Assembly (NCBI GenBank): GCA_024227155.1
Contig: JAAELB010000464.1
Span: 1 to 41,236 of the forward strand
From: Desulfobulbaceae bacterium
GTDB lineage: Bacteria > Desulfobacterota > Desulfobulbia > Desulfobulbales > Desulfocapsaceae
DNA: 41,236 nucleotides
Direction of reading: 5' to 3'
The translations under genes and the position numbers were made by a program. Below, piece by piece: positions 1 to 6,880 of the stretch. The notes below the pieces were generated by a model, which saw only the letters and a program-made list of their open reading frames with translations, was not told the origin of the DNA and made no database searches. The stretch's first letter is position 1. Every line of letters starts with the position of its first letter.

Positions 1-27
1 CAGCACCCCATTTTCGTCCGATCAGGC

Positions 28-56
28 CTCCTGGCATAGCCAACTATAGCCAGGAG
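28..56. repeat. Short inverted repeat near the window edge
   Basis: CTCCTGGC (28-35) and GCCAGGAG (49-56) are perfect reverse complements and the pairing extends inward with TAG/CTA around a small loop. No T-run follows on either strand, so it is not a convincing terminator. The remainder of bases 1-240 shows no gene I can support; it may be the end of an element that begins outside the window. Confidence 0.35.
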
Positions 57-262
57 ACCAGCTTGAACGAACCTGGAGCACTGGACGAACGGTTACGGAC
101 TCTGGTTACGCAGTCTTTTGAAGGGGGCGGTGAACGGTTACCGGCAAAAAGGGGATTGATGCGTATAATCTGAAAATTGGGCTACTGCTTTTTTAAAATG
201 GGAAAACTGTCCTGAGGTCGTAGTTCTCGGAGCGGATTTTAGTTTCGTGGCATAGAACCAAC

Positions 263-300
263 AAAAAAAAGGCCTTACAGCAATTATGCTGTAAGGCCTT
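263..300 (-). terminator. Rho-independent terminator after the initiator tRNA
   Basis: A 14-bp perfect stem (269-282 with 287-300, core AAGGCCTTACAGCA) with a 4-nt loop is followed, reading the minus strand, by a run of eight T. It lies 9 nt beyond the tRNA 3' end and so ends the minus-strand unit that contains the tRNA. Confidence 0.9.
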
Positions 301-309
301 GGAATCTCT

Positions 310-386
<77 letters not shown>

Positions 387-429
387 TTGAGTTCGGCCAC
401 TATACACCCGTGAAAATTATTGTCAACGA

Positions 430-885
430 CTATTTTAATCTATTATCAATCTTTTCTGCAGTAATTGCAAATTGGGCCATTTTTTTGAGAAGTTTTTCCG
501 GTAGTCGAGTCAATTTGCCTTCCGGGGTTATTGCGGCGTGTACGGAGTAACCCTTAACTAATAATTTGGAGCGTTCGCTACCCTCTATTGGTTTGCAGAT
601 GCGATAGCTGAATTTACATTTAAGGCGGGATAGCTCAGCGATTGATGTTTCAATGGTAAGACGATCGTCGTAGAATGCAGGGGCTTTGTAACGCGCCCAG
701 CATTCGGTGACCGGCAATACAAAACCCATTTTTTCAATCTCGCTGTAGGTGCATACCCATTCCCGCATCAGCTCGGTTCTGCCTATCTCGAAGTAACGAA
801 GGTAGTTGGCGTTGTACACAACCCCGGCGGCATCGGTGTCTCCATAGAGAACCCGGACGGTGGCTTTAAAAATTTTATCTGACAT
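430..885 (-). CDS. ybgC: YbgC/4-hydroxybenzoyl-CoA-type acyl-CoA thioesterase
   Basis: A 151-residue single hotdog-fold domain, the usual length for the family. The N-terminal signature YGDTDAAGVVYNANYLRYFE (residues 14-33) holds the catalytic aspartate of YbgC-type thioesterases (D18 or the adjacent DT-D pattern), followed by the typical R-T-E-L helix. The family hydrolyses acyl-CoA or acyl-ACP thioesters in the cytoplasm; in many proteobacteria YbgC sits with Tol-Pal genes, but here it follows the threonine-pathway genes with an 8-nt gap, so the neighbourhood does not identify the substrate. The ATG start lies just after the preceding stop, which suggests co-transcription. Function at family level is secure; substrate is unknown. 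Confidence 0.88.
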   Translation of the reverse strand: MSDKIFKATVRVLYGDTDAAGVVYNANYLRYFEIGRTELMREWVCTYSEIEKMGFVLPVTECWARYKAPAFYDDRLTIETSIAELSRLKCKFSYRICKPIEGSERSKLLVKGYSVHAAITPEGKLTRLPEKLLKKMAQFAITAEKIDNRLK

Positions 886-893
886 GGCAATTC

Positions 894-2114
894 TTATTTA
901 CTGGCCAACAGTTTTTCGATCATTGTAAAGCCGTCTTTGATAGAGTTGTCGTAGGTTCTATCGTTTTCAGCACATTTCTTTTCATCAAAACCCACCCCGG
1001 AACCCGCTGACTGTTCCCTTGAGTCATAAAGAAGGGTGGGTACGGGGTCTGAGACGTGGGTCCTGAGGGATAGTGGCGTGTAATGATCCATTGTAACCAC
1101 AACACGAAAATCTTCTTTCCGCCTCTGAAGATCTTCTACGATAGGTTTTACAATGCGGCTGTCAAAGTCTTCAATTGCGGTGATTTTATCAGCAAGTGAG
1201 CCTTGATGCCCTGCTTCATCAGGAGCTTCCAGGTGTACAAAAACGAAATCCTGGGTTTTCAGGGCGTCTATTGCTGCCTGGGCTTTGCCCTCGTAATTTG
1301 TATCAATATAGCCTGTGGCCCCAGGGATATCCAATGGGTCAAGGCCGCCGAGTACCCCAAGTCCTTTTAGCAGATCAACCGCACTGATCATACTTCCGCT
1401 AATGCCAAATCGTTCGGTGAGTGTCGGTACAGTTGGCATTTTACCTTCCCCCCATAGCCAGACAAGGTTCGCGGGATTTTTACCAGCTTCAATACGCTTT
1501 TGGTTTACAGGATGGTCTTTGAGCAGCGCTCTAGCTTTCTCGAGTAACTCTTTCCAGGAACTATTTTCCATGTATTTATTAAAATGATCAGTGATTTTCT
1601 GTTCAATAAAATCATGGGGAGGGACTGTTGCAAAACCGGGGTGCTCTCCTTTGAAAACAACGAGATGTCGATAACTGACCCCGGGCTTGAAATGAAACTT
1701 GCTGGTAGAACAATGGATTTCAAGATCCTTGATGAGTTCGTGGGCCTCGTCGTTTGTAATATGTCCGGCGCAGAAGTCACGCATGGTGACTTCACCGTCA
1801 CCCTCGTGATCAAGGGTCACAAAGTTACAGCGAAATGCAATCTCATCAGGTGCCAGTTCTATACCCATGGCCGCAGCTTCCAGGGGGGCTCGACCGGTAT
1901 AGTACGCTGCAGGATCGTAACCCATCAGGGACATGTTGGCCACATCGCTGCCTGGCGGGTATCCCTCAGGTACTGTGCAGTTGAAGAATAACTCTCCCTT
2001 CTTGCATAGCTCATCAATAAAAGGAATGTTGGCAGCCTCAAGGGGGGTCTTGTCGCCAATATCAGCAATGGGGTAATCTCCCATACCGTCACCGACCAGA
2101 ATCAGGTATTTCAT
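894..2114 (-). CDS. apgM: ApgM-type alkaline-phosphatase superfamily enzyme, probable homoserine kinase
   Basis: 406 residues, matching the archaeal-type cofactor-independent phosphoglycerate mutase (ApgM) family in length and motifs: N-terminal metal-binding GDGMGDYP (residues 8-15), the SDVANMSLMGYDP segment with the nucleophilic serine (near residue 56), GRAPLEAAAMGI, and the C-terminal metal site around DHYTP. This family includes a subgroup proposed to act as homoserine kinase (the TIGR02535-type). The gene starts 12 nt after the stop of homoserine dehydrogenase, and no GHMP-type thrB is seen here, so the kinase role (homoserine to O-phosphohomoserine) is the better guess. A phosphoglycerate mutase role cannot be excluded from sequence alone. 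An AGGA sequence about 10 nt upstream of the ATG can serve as the ribosome site. Confidence 0.85.
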   Translation of the reverse strand: MKYLILVGDGMGDYPIADIGDKTPLEAANIPFIDELCKKGELFFNCTVPEGYPPGSDVANMSLMGYDPAAYYTGRAPLEAAAMGIELAPDEIAFRCNFVTLDHEGDGEVTMRDFCAGHITNDEAHELIKDLEIHCSTSKFHFKPGVSYRHLVVFKGEHPGFATVPPHDFIEQKITDHFNKYMENSSWKELLEKARALLKDHPVNQKRIEAGKNPANLVWLWGEGKMPTVPTLTERFGISGSMISAVDLLKGLGVLGGLDPLDIPGATGYIDTNYEGKAQAAIDALKTQDFVFVHLEAPDEAGHQGSLADKITAIEDFDSRIVKPIVEDLQRRKEDFRVVVTMDHYTPLSLRTHVSDPVPTLLYDSREQSAGSGVGFDEKKCAENDRTYDNSIKDGFTMIEKLLASK

Positions 2115-2126
2115 GATTTATCTATC

Positions 2127-3431
2127 CTATTCAGCGATTAGAAGGCGAATTTTGACGGTGGGTCCAGCGCACACCTCAAGGGCATCAATTTCAGCAATGG
2201 CCTTTTCAACATCGCCCTCGGTGGCGAGGTGGGTGCGAAACACAATATATACAGGTTCGTTTGTGTCTCTTGTCTGCTGCATCATTGACTCTATGGAAAT
2301 ACCATGCTTTCCAAAAATCCCTGTTATCATCGCAAGCACCCCCGGCTGGTCAAGGGCAGTAATCCTGAAATAATAGGGGCAACTCAGTTGTTCCATCGGA
2401 GTAATGACCGGTGCCGTTATGTGCTCAGTGATGTAAGACAGTGCCGGAACCCTGTTGACAGAGCCGTTAACAATATTTCTACCTATATCAACAACATCGG
2501 CTGCAACCGCACTTCCTGTGGGCATCATACCCGCACCCTGTCCGTAAAGCAGTACGTCACCAACCGTGTCGCCCTGGAATTGAATGCCGTTGAAGGCCCC
2601 ATTGACGGTGGCCAGCATATGATCCTCAGGAACCATGGTAGGATGGACTCTGGCTTCAACGTGTTCCCCAAGATTTCTACTGATGGCAAGAAGTTTTATG
2701 CGGCAGCCAAACTGTTTGGCGAATTCAATGTCAACAGGTTCAATACTAGAGATACCCTCGACAGTGATATCGTCAAGGTGCACATGAAGTCCATAGGCGA
2801 TAGTCATGAGAATTGCGAGTTTATGGGCGGTATCAATGCCTTCAACATCATAGGTCGGATCCGCTTCAGCATAGCCCAGTTCCTGGGCTTCTTTAAGTAC
2901 ATCTTTAAAGGCAGTGCCATGGTCCGTCATCTGACTGAGTATGTAGTTAGCCGTGCCGTTCATGATGCCTTTTATGAAGTTGATCTTGTTTGCGACAAGG
3001 CCTTCCTTGAGAGCCTTAATGACAGGAATTCCGCCACCAACGCTTGCCTCAAAGCCAACTTCTACATTGTTTTTTGCAGCTGCTTCAAAGATTTCTTTAC
3101 CGTGAACAGAAAGAAGTGCCTTGTTGGCGGTGACAACGTGTTTCTTGTTTTCGATGGCTTTTAGCATGAAAGATTTAGCGGGTTCCATCCCCCCTATGAG
3201 TTCCACGACAATGTCGATGGCAGGATCAGTGAAAATATCGTTTGCATCCTGGGTGAGGGTGACGCCGCTAAACTCTTCAGGCAGACTGGTGAGGGCAATA
3301 TCGGCAACCGTTGCTAAAGTAAAGGTTGTCCCTGTCTTTTTTAAAAGTCTCTGTTGCTGTTCAAGCATGGCTTTTGCCAGCCCTTGTCCTACTGTACCGA
3401 AACCGATTATACCGACACGTATTTCTTTCAT
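2127..3431 (-). CDS. hom: Homoserine dehydrogenase with C-terminal ACT domain
   Basis: 434 residues. Residues 1-125 form the NAD(P)-binding domain, with the dinucleotide motif GFGTVGQG at 10-17 and the TANKALL segment near 102. The catalytic domain follows, with GGGIPVIKALKEGL, GIMNGTANYIL and the EADPTYDVEGIDTAHKLAIL signature. The last 80 residues are an ACT domain (PYYFRITALDQPGVLAMITGIF), the usual site of threonine feedback control. The enzyme reduces aspartate semialdehyde to homoserine in threonine and methionine synthesis. It is the first gene of a minus-strand unit with the ApgM-type enzyme. There is no aspartokinase fusion. Confidence 0.95.
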   Translation of the reverse strand: MKEIRVGIIGFGTVGQGLAKAMLEQQQRLLKKTGTTFTLATVADIALTSLPEEFSGVTLTQDANDIFTDPAIDIVVELIGGMEPAKSFMLKAIENKKHVVTANKALLSVHGKEIFEAAAKNNVEVGFEASVGGGIPVIKALKEGLVANKINFIKGIMNGTANYILSQMTDHGTAFKDVLKEAQELGYAEADPTYDVEGIDTAHKLAILMTIAYGLHVHLDDITVEGISSIEPVDIEFAKQFGCRIKLLAISRNLGEHVEARVHPTMVPEDHMLATVNGAFNGIQFQGDTVGDVLLYGQGAGMMPTGSAVAADVVDIGRNIVNGSVNRVPALSYITEHITAPVITPMEQLSCPYYFRITALDQPGVLAMITGIFGKHGISIESMMQQTRDTNEPVYIVFRTHLATEGDVEKAIAEIDALEVCAGPTVKIRLLIAE

Positions 3432-4008
3432 AATGATTGGTTGATGGTGGTGGTTAAAGTTTGAGCGTCTGATGGAACGAGGGCGGTGGCGACGCGAATG
3501 ATATTCCTACCTGATCTTACACTATAATCAATGAGCCCGTTGATTTAATGCCTTTTCGCCCAATCTCTTTGTTAAACCAAAAATTTTATCCTCCGGTAAG
3601 CGAGGCACGAGACTCCGAGGTATCAATTATATGCCTGTGGTAAAATTTTTTGTTTGCCTCGATATTGAACAAAAATGCTATTAAATCAACGGACTCATCA
3701 ATGCTCCAGAAAGTAACCGCTTTACAGGGGAAAGTCAAAATCTATGGGGAGATATTTTTATGGCTCGAATGGTGAAACTAGTCTATAGTATTCTGCTTGT
3801 TATGATTTGCATGGTATGATTTTAGCCCCAGGCTGCATTCAATCTCACAGAGGGGCATTCTTCCTTGCTGAAAAAAGAAAAATAGACGGTTTTTGTAGCC
3901 GTTCGGCACTGTTGCTGCTTTGTATAAGCAAATGACGCAAGGCTGAATCGTTACCGGTTTTTAAGATCGTGCAGTATTAAATATAAAGTTTAAAAGGAGA
4001 TTGGAACT
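3432..4008. other. 577-bp divergent intergenic region between hom and adk
   Basis: The start codons of hom (minus) and adk (plus) face away from each other here. The region holds a 168-bp inverted-repeat element (3531-3698, listed separately) on the hom side. The remaining 3700-3990 is unique sequence with no supported gene. The adk ribosome site AAGGAG lies about 10 nt before its ATG. No riboswitch or RNA gene was recognised. Confidence 0.6.
3531..3698. repeat. Inverted-repeat intergenic element, copy 1
   Basis: The ends ATGAGCCCGTTGATTTAAT (3531-3549) and the reverse complement of 3680-3698 match at 18 of 19 positions. Interior boxes are shared with the element at 31945-32147: ATGCC then TTTCGCCCAA then CTCTT just inside the left arm, a central TATCAA..ATATG.CTGTG box, and CGAT.TTGAACAAAA just inside the right arm. 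The end sequences of the two copies differ, but each pairs with its own partner. This looks like a non-coding, MITE-like or structured-RNA repeat. It carries no open reading frame. Confidence 0.75.
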
Positions 4009-4689
4009 ATGGGAAAAAACATTCTGTTTTTTGGACCAAACGGAAGCGGTAAAGGGACTCAGGGCGCTATTGTACAAAAAAAATATGATATTCCTCATAT
4101 TGAGTCTGGAGCTATCTTTAGAGAGCACATTGGTGGTGGTACCGAGCTTGGTATGAAAGCTAAGGAATACATCGACAAAGGTGACCTGGTACCCGATGAT
4201 ATTACCATTCCTATGATGGTTTCCCGTCTGCAAAAAGATGACTGTAAAGATGGTTGGATTCTCGATGGTTTTCCACGCTCCAAAGATCAGGCTGTTACCC
4301 TTGCAGAGACTCTGCAGAAGGAAGGTCTGGCACTTGACTATGTAATTGAGATCGTATTGGATCGTGAAATAGCAAAAGACCGCATCATGGGTCGCCGTCT
4401 CTGTGTCAACGACAATAACCATCCTAATCACATCGCCTTTGAGGCTATCAAGCCTGTTGAGAAAGACGGTAAGCTGGTATGTCGTGTCTGCGGTGGAGAT
4501 CTCAATGCCCGTGCAGATGACCAGGATGTGGATGCAATCAACAAGCGTCACAATATTTATTATGATGAGAGCACAGGAACAATGGCAGCAGTAAACTACT
4601 TTAAGGCCGCTGACGGCGCTAAAGTGATTTCTGTTGATGGTTCTGTTGCTATCGGGGAAGTTACCGAACTCATAATGAAAGAGCTGTAA
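4009..4689 (+). CDS. adk: Adenylate kinase
   Basis: 226 residues. The P-loop GPNGSGKGT is at residues 9-17, the AMP-binding segment follows (SGAIFREH and GWILDGFPR), and the LID region begins at GRRLC. The LID is long and carries one cysteine after GRRL and two more in CRVCGG, a partial zinc-binding pattern. The enzyme interconverts ATP plus AMP and two ADP in the cytoplasm. AAGGAGA precedes the ATG by about 8 nt. The gene stands alone between a divergent intergenic region and its own terminator, so it is probably monocistronic. Family assignment is secure; whether the LID binds metal is uncertain because the fourth ligand is not obvious. Confidence 0.95.
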   Translation: MGKNILFFGPNGSGKGTQGAIVQKKYDIPHIESGAIFREHIGGGTELGMKAKEYIDKGDLVPDDITIPMMVSRLQKDDCKDGWILDGFPRSKDQAVTLAETLQKEGLALDYVIEIVLDREIAKDRIMGRRLCVNDNNHPNHIAFEAIKPVEKDGKLVCRVCGGDLNARADDQDVDAINKRHNIYYDESTGTMAAVNYFKAADGAKVISVDGSVAIGEVTELIMKEL

Positions 4690-4740
4690 AATTAAGACCA
4701 TGATGTCAGAACGTATCTGATTATCATTACATTTGTACAA

Positions 4741-4777
4741 GAAGGGCCTTCCTGTATTTCGGGAAAGCCCTTTTTGT
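4741..4777 (+). terminator. Rho-independent terminator of adk
   Basis: AAGGGCCTTCC (4742-4752) pairs with GGAAAGCCCTT at 10 of 11 positions around a short loop, followed by TTTTTG. It lies about 50 nt after the adk stop codon and before the next gene. Confidence 0.85.
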
Positions 4778-4798
4778 CTTTCAAATAACTTATGGCGA

Positions 4799-4823
4799 CT
4801 TTTTAAAATTGTATTTTAAAAAG
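4799..4823. promoter_or_regulatory. Perfect AT-rich palindrome upstream of cobA-hemD
   Basis: CTTTTTAAAAT (4799-4809) and ATTTTAAAAAG (4813-4823) are perfect 11-bp inverted arms around a TGT spacer. It lies between the adk terminator and the cobA-hemD start, about 77 nt before the ATG, where an operator for a dimeric regulator would be expected. It has no G/C-rich stem, so it is unlikely to be a terminator. The cognate regulator is unknown. Confidence 0.45.
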
Positions 4824-4899
4824 TATCTTTATGTTTATCGTGTTCTAAAATTCGTGTTTGATGAGTTTGCTGGTTTTGATAAAGGAAGATAAGAAAAAA

Positions 4900-6444
4900 A
4901 TGAAGAAACCCGGGAAGGTATATCTGGTCGGTGCTGGCCCTGGAGACCCTGGTCTCATTACAGTGCGTGGAAAAAGGTTGCTGGAGCGAGCAGAGGTTGT
5001 TGTGTATGACTACCTCGCCAGCAGAAAATTACTCAAGCATGTACCGTCTGATGCGGAGTTCATTTATGTGGGCAAAAAAGGTGGTGTAAAACACACCTTT
5101 ACCCAGGAAGAAATCAACCAGATGCTTGTTGACCACGCTTTGGCCGGTAAGGTTGTCGTACGACTCAAAGGTGGTGACCCATTTATCTTTGGCCGGGGAG
5201 GCGAGGAGCTAGAAAAACTCTATGAAGCGGGAGCTCCTTTTGAGGTTGTTCCGGGGGTCACATCAGCAACCGCTGCAGCCACTTATGCCGGAATTCCTAT
5301 AACCCATAGGGATTATACGGCTTCTGTTGCGTTCATTACCGGTCATGAAGACCCCACTAAAGAAACCTCTAATGTTGCGTGGGACAAACTTGCAACCGGA
5401 GCCGGCACGATTGTTGTTTATATGGGCATAAAAAACCTGCCGATTATTGTGGAGAACCTGATTAGTAATGGCAGGGATCCCAAAACACCGGTAGCTGTTG
5501 TTCGGTGGGCTTCTACCCCTGAACAGCGATCGGTTGTTGGCACGCTTGAAACAATCACTGATGTTGTTCAAGATGCTGGTATCAAACCACCTTCCCTTAT
5601 CATAATCGGTGAAGTTGTTAAGCTACGTGATACCATTGACTGGTATGAAAAAAGGCCACTTTTTGGCAAAAGGATCATGGTCACCAGGACCCGTGAGCAG
5701 GCCAGTGATCTTGTAGCAGGGCTTGAAGAATTTGGTGCAAACTGCCTTGAATACTCAACTATCAAAATCAAACCAGTTGATTCCTACGATGTCCTCGACG
5801 GTGAACTGGAGCGTTTGCCTGAATATCACTGGATCCTTTTTACCTCTCTTAATGGTGTAAAATACTTTTTTGAGCGGCTTTATGCAAAAGGCATGGATGC
5901 CAGGGACTTGAAGGGTCCAGATATTGCTGCAGTGGGTAAATCTACAGCTGACCTGTTGCTTCGCTACGGTGTGAACGCAGACTTAATTCCAAGCACTTTT
6001 ACTGGAGAAGGCCTTGCTGAGAGTTTACTTGATCTTGGGGTAGAGGGACGCAATATTTTGATTCCCAGGGCGCAGCAGGGGAGGGAGATCCTGCCGGAAA
6101 CCTTGAGGGGGGCAGGGGCACAGGTAGCTGTTGCACCTGTCTATCAAAATTGTCCCGCAGCGGGGGATAAAGAAATAATGCGTGCTGAGTTTGTCGAGGG
6201 GGGTGTTGATATGATAACCTTCACCAGTTCGTCGACCGTGCGCAATTTTCTTGCAATGATAGACGCTGAAAGCCAGGAGGAGTTGCAGCAGATTTTAGCC
6301 GGTGTAAAGATTGCCGCAATTGGTCCTATCACCGCTAAAACAGTTACGGATAATGGTTTGAAAGTTGATGTTCAACCGGATGATTATACCATTTCCGACA
6401 TGGTAAGTGTTGTTGTGGATTACTACAGTGGAGACACCAAGTAG
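4900..6444 (+). CDS. cobA-hemD: Uroporphyrinogen-III C-methyltransferase / uroporphyrinogen-III synthase fusion
   Basis: 514 residues from the ATG at 4900, which has GGAAG about 11 nt upstream; an ATG at 4858 has no ribosome site and would add a non-conserved lysine-rich tail. Residues 1-250 are the SAM-dependent methyltransferase (SUMT), with VGAGPGDPGLIT near the start, GGDPFIFGRGGEE near residue 90 and the GIPITHRDY segment. Residues 255-510 are HemD, which closes the tetrapyrrole ring and inverts ring D. The fusion makes uroporphyrinogen III and then precorrin-2, feeding siroheme (needed by DsrAB), heme by the alternative route, and cobalamin. This fusion is common in Desulfobacterota and Firmicutes. 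A CULT-domain gene overlaps its 3' end. Confidence 0.95.
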   Translation: MKKPGKVYLVGAGPGDPGLITVRGKRLLERAEVVVYDYLASRKLLKHVPSDAEFIYVGKKGGVKHTFTQEEINQMLVDHALAGKVVVRLKGGDPFIFGRGGEELEKLYEAGAPFEVVPGVTSATAAATYAGIPITHRDYTASVAFITGHEDPTKETSNVAWDKLATGAGTIVVYMGIKNLPIIVENLISNGRDPKTPVAVVRWASTPEQRSVVGTLETITDVVQDAGIKPPSLIIIGEVVKLRDTIDWYEKRPLFGKRIMVTRTREQASDLVAGLEEFGANCLEYSTIKIKPVDSYDVLDGELERLPEYHWILFTSLNGVKYFFERLYAKGMDARDLKGPDIAAVGKSTADLLLRYGVNADLIPSTFTGEGLAESLLDLGVEGRNILIPRAQQGREILPETLRGAGAQVAVAPVYQNCPAAGDKEIMRAEFVEGGVDMITFTSSSTVRNFLAMIDAESQEELQQILAGVKIAAIGPITAKTVTDNGLKVDVQPDDYTISDMVSVVVDYYSGDTK

Positions 6445-6832
6445 GACAATACATTGTTTTCGGGCCGATAAAGAGTCACGCTCAGGTCGGCCCGGAGCCA
6501 AAGAGACTCTTGAAAGGCGAGCTAAATCCCTAAAAGCCATTTATTGCAAAATGTGCGGGACTGTTGTTACATCAAGAGATCAGCAGCTGTCTGTCAACAA
6601 TTCCCATACCCACACCTTTTTTAATCCCGCAGGTATCGTCTTTGAACTCGGGTGCTTTAAAAAAGCACCCGGCTGTCAAATTGTGGGAGATCCTTCCTCT
6701 GAGTTCACCTGGTTCGCTGGATACCTCTGGACCTTGAGCCTTTGCGGTAACTGCCGGGCTCATTTAGGCTGGTACTTTGAGGGTAAAGAAAAAACTTTTT
6801 TTGCTCTGATACTCACAAACCTCATGGAGTAG
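6407..6832 (+). CDS. Cereblon-like CULT domain protein
   Basis: 141 residues from a GTG start overlapping the end of cobA-hemD by 38 nt in another frame; another GTG at 6428 is possible and neither has a clear ribosome site. Residues 45-130 match the CULT domain (the thalidomide-binding domain of human cereblon). Zinc-type cysteine pairs are at C47/C50 and C113/C116. W102, W108 and W122, plus F124, have the same spacing (6, 14, 2) as the cereblon pocket residues W380, W386, W400 and F402. Also typical are NPAG, WFAGYLW and HLGWYFEG. The position equivalent to cereblon H378 is F100. Stand-alone bacterial CULT proteins are known to bind uracil- and glutarimide-like rings in vitro, but their cellular job is not known. 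The overlap suggests co-expression with tetrapyrrole synthesis. Confidence 0.88.
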   Translation: MLLWITTVETPSRTIHCFRADKESRSGRPGAKETLERRAKSLKAIYCKMCGTVVTSRDQQLSVNNSHTHTFFNPAGIVFELGCFKKAPGCQIVGDPSSEFTWFAGYLWTLSLCGNCRAHLGWYFEGKEKTFFALILTNLME

Positions 6833-6880
6833 CAGAGCCTGGAACCTGGATTGTAGTGTGATCCTGTCAATACATCCCGC

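Noticed and set aside
2304-3164. A 286-codon plus-strand frame across hom
   Set aside because: It is the antisense shadow of homoserine dehydrogenase, which has full domain support.
3440-3470. Threonine-rich attenuator leader before hom (ACCACCACCATCAACC on the minus strand)
   Set aside because: It resembles E. coli thrL codons, but there is no start codon, ribosome site or attenuator hairpin between it and the hom ATG.
3961-4740. A 259-codon frame on the opposite strand of adk
   Set aside because: It is the antisense shadow of a clear adenylate kinase gene with a ribosome site and terminator.
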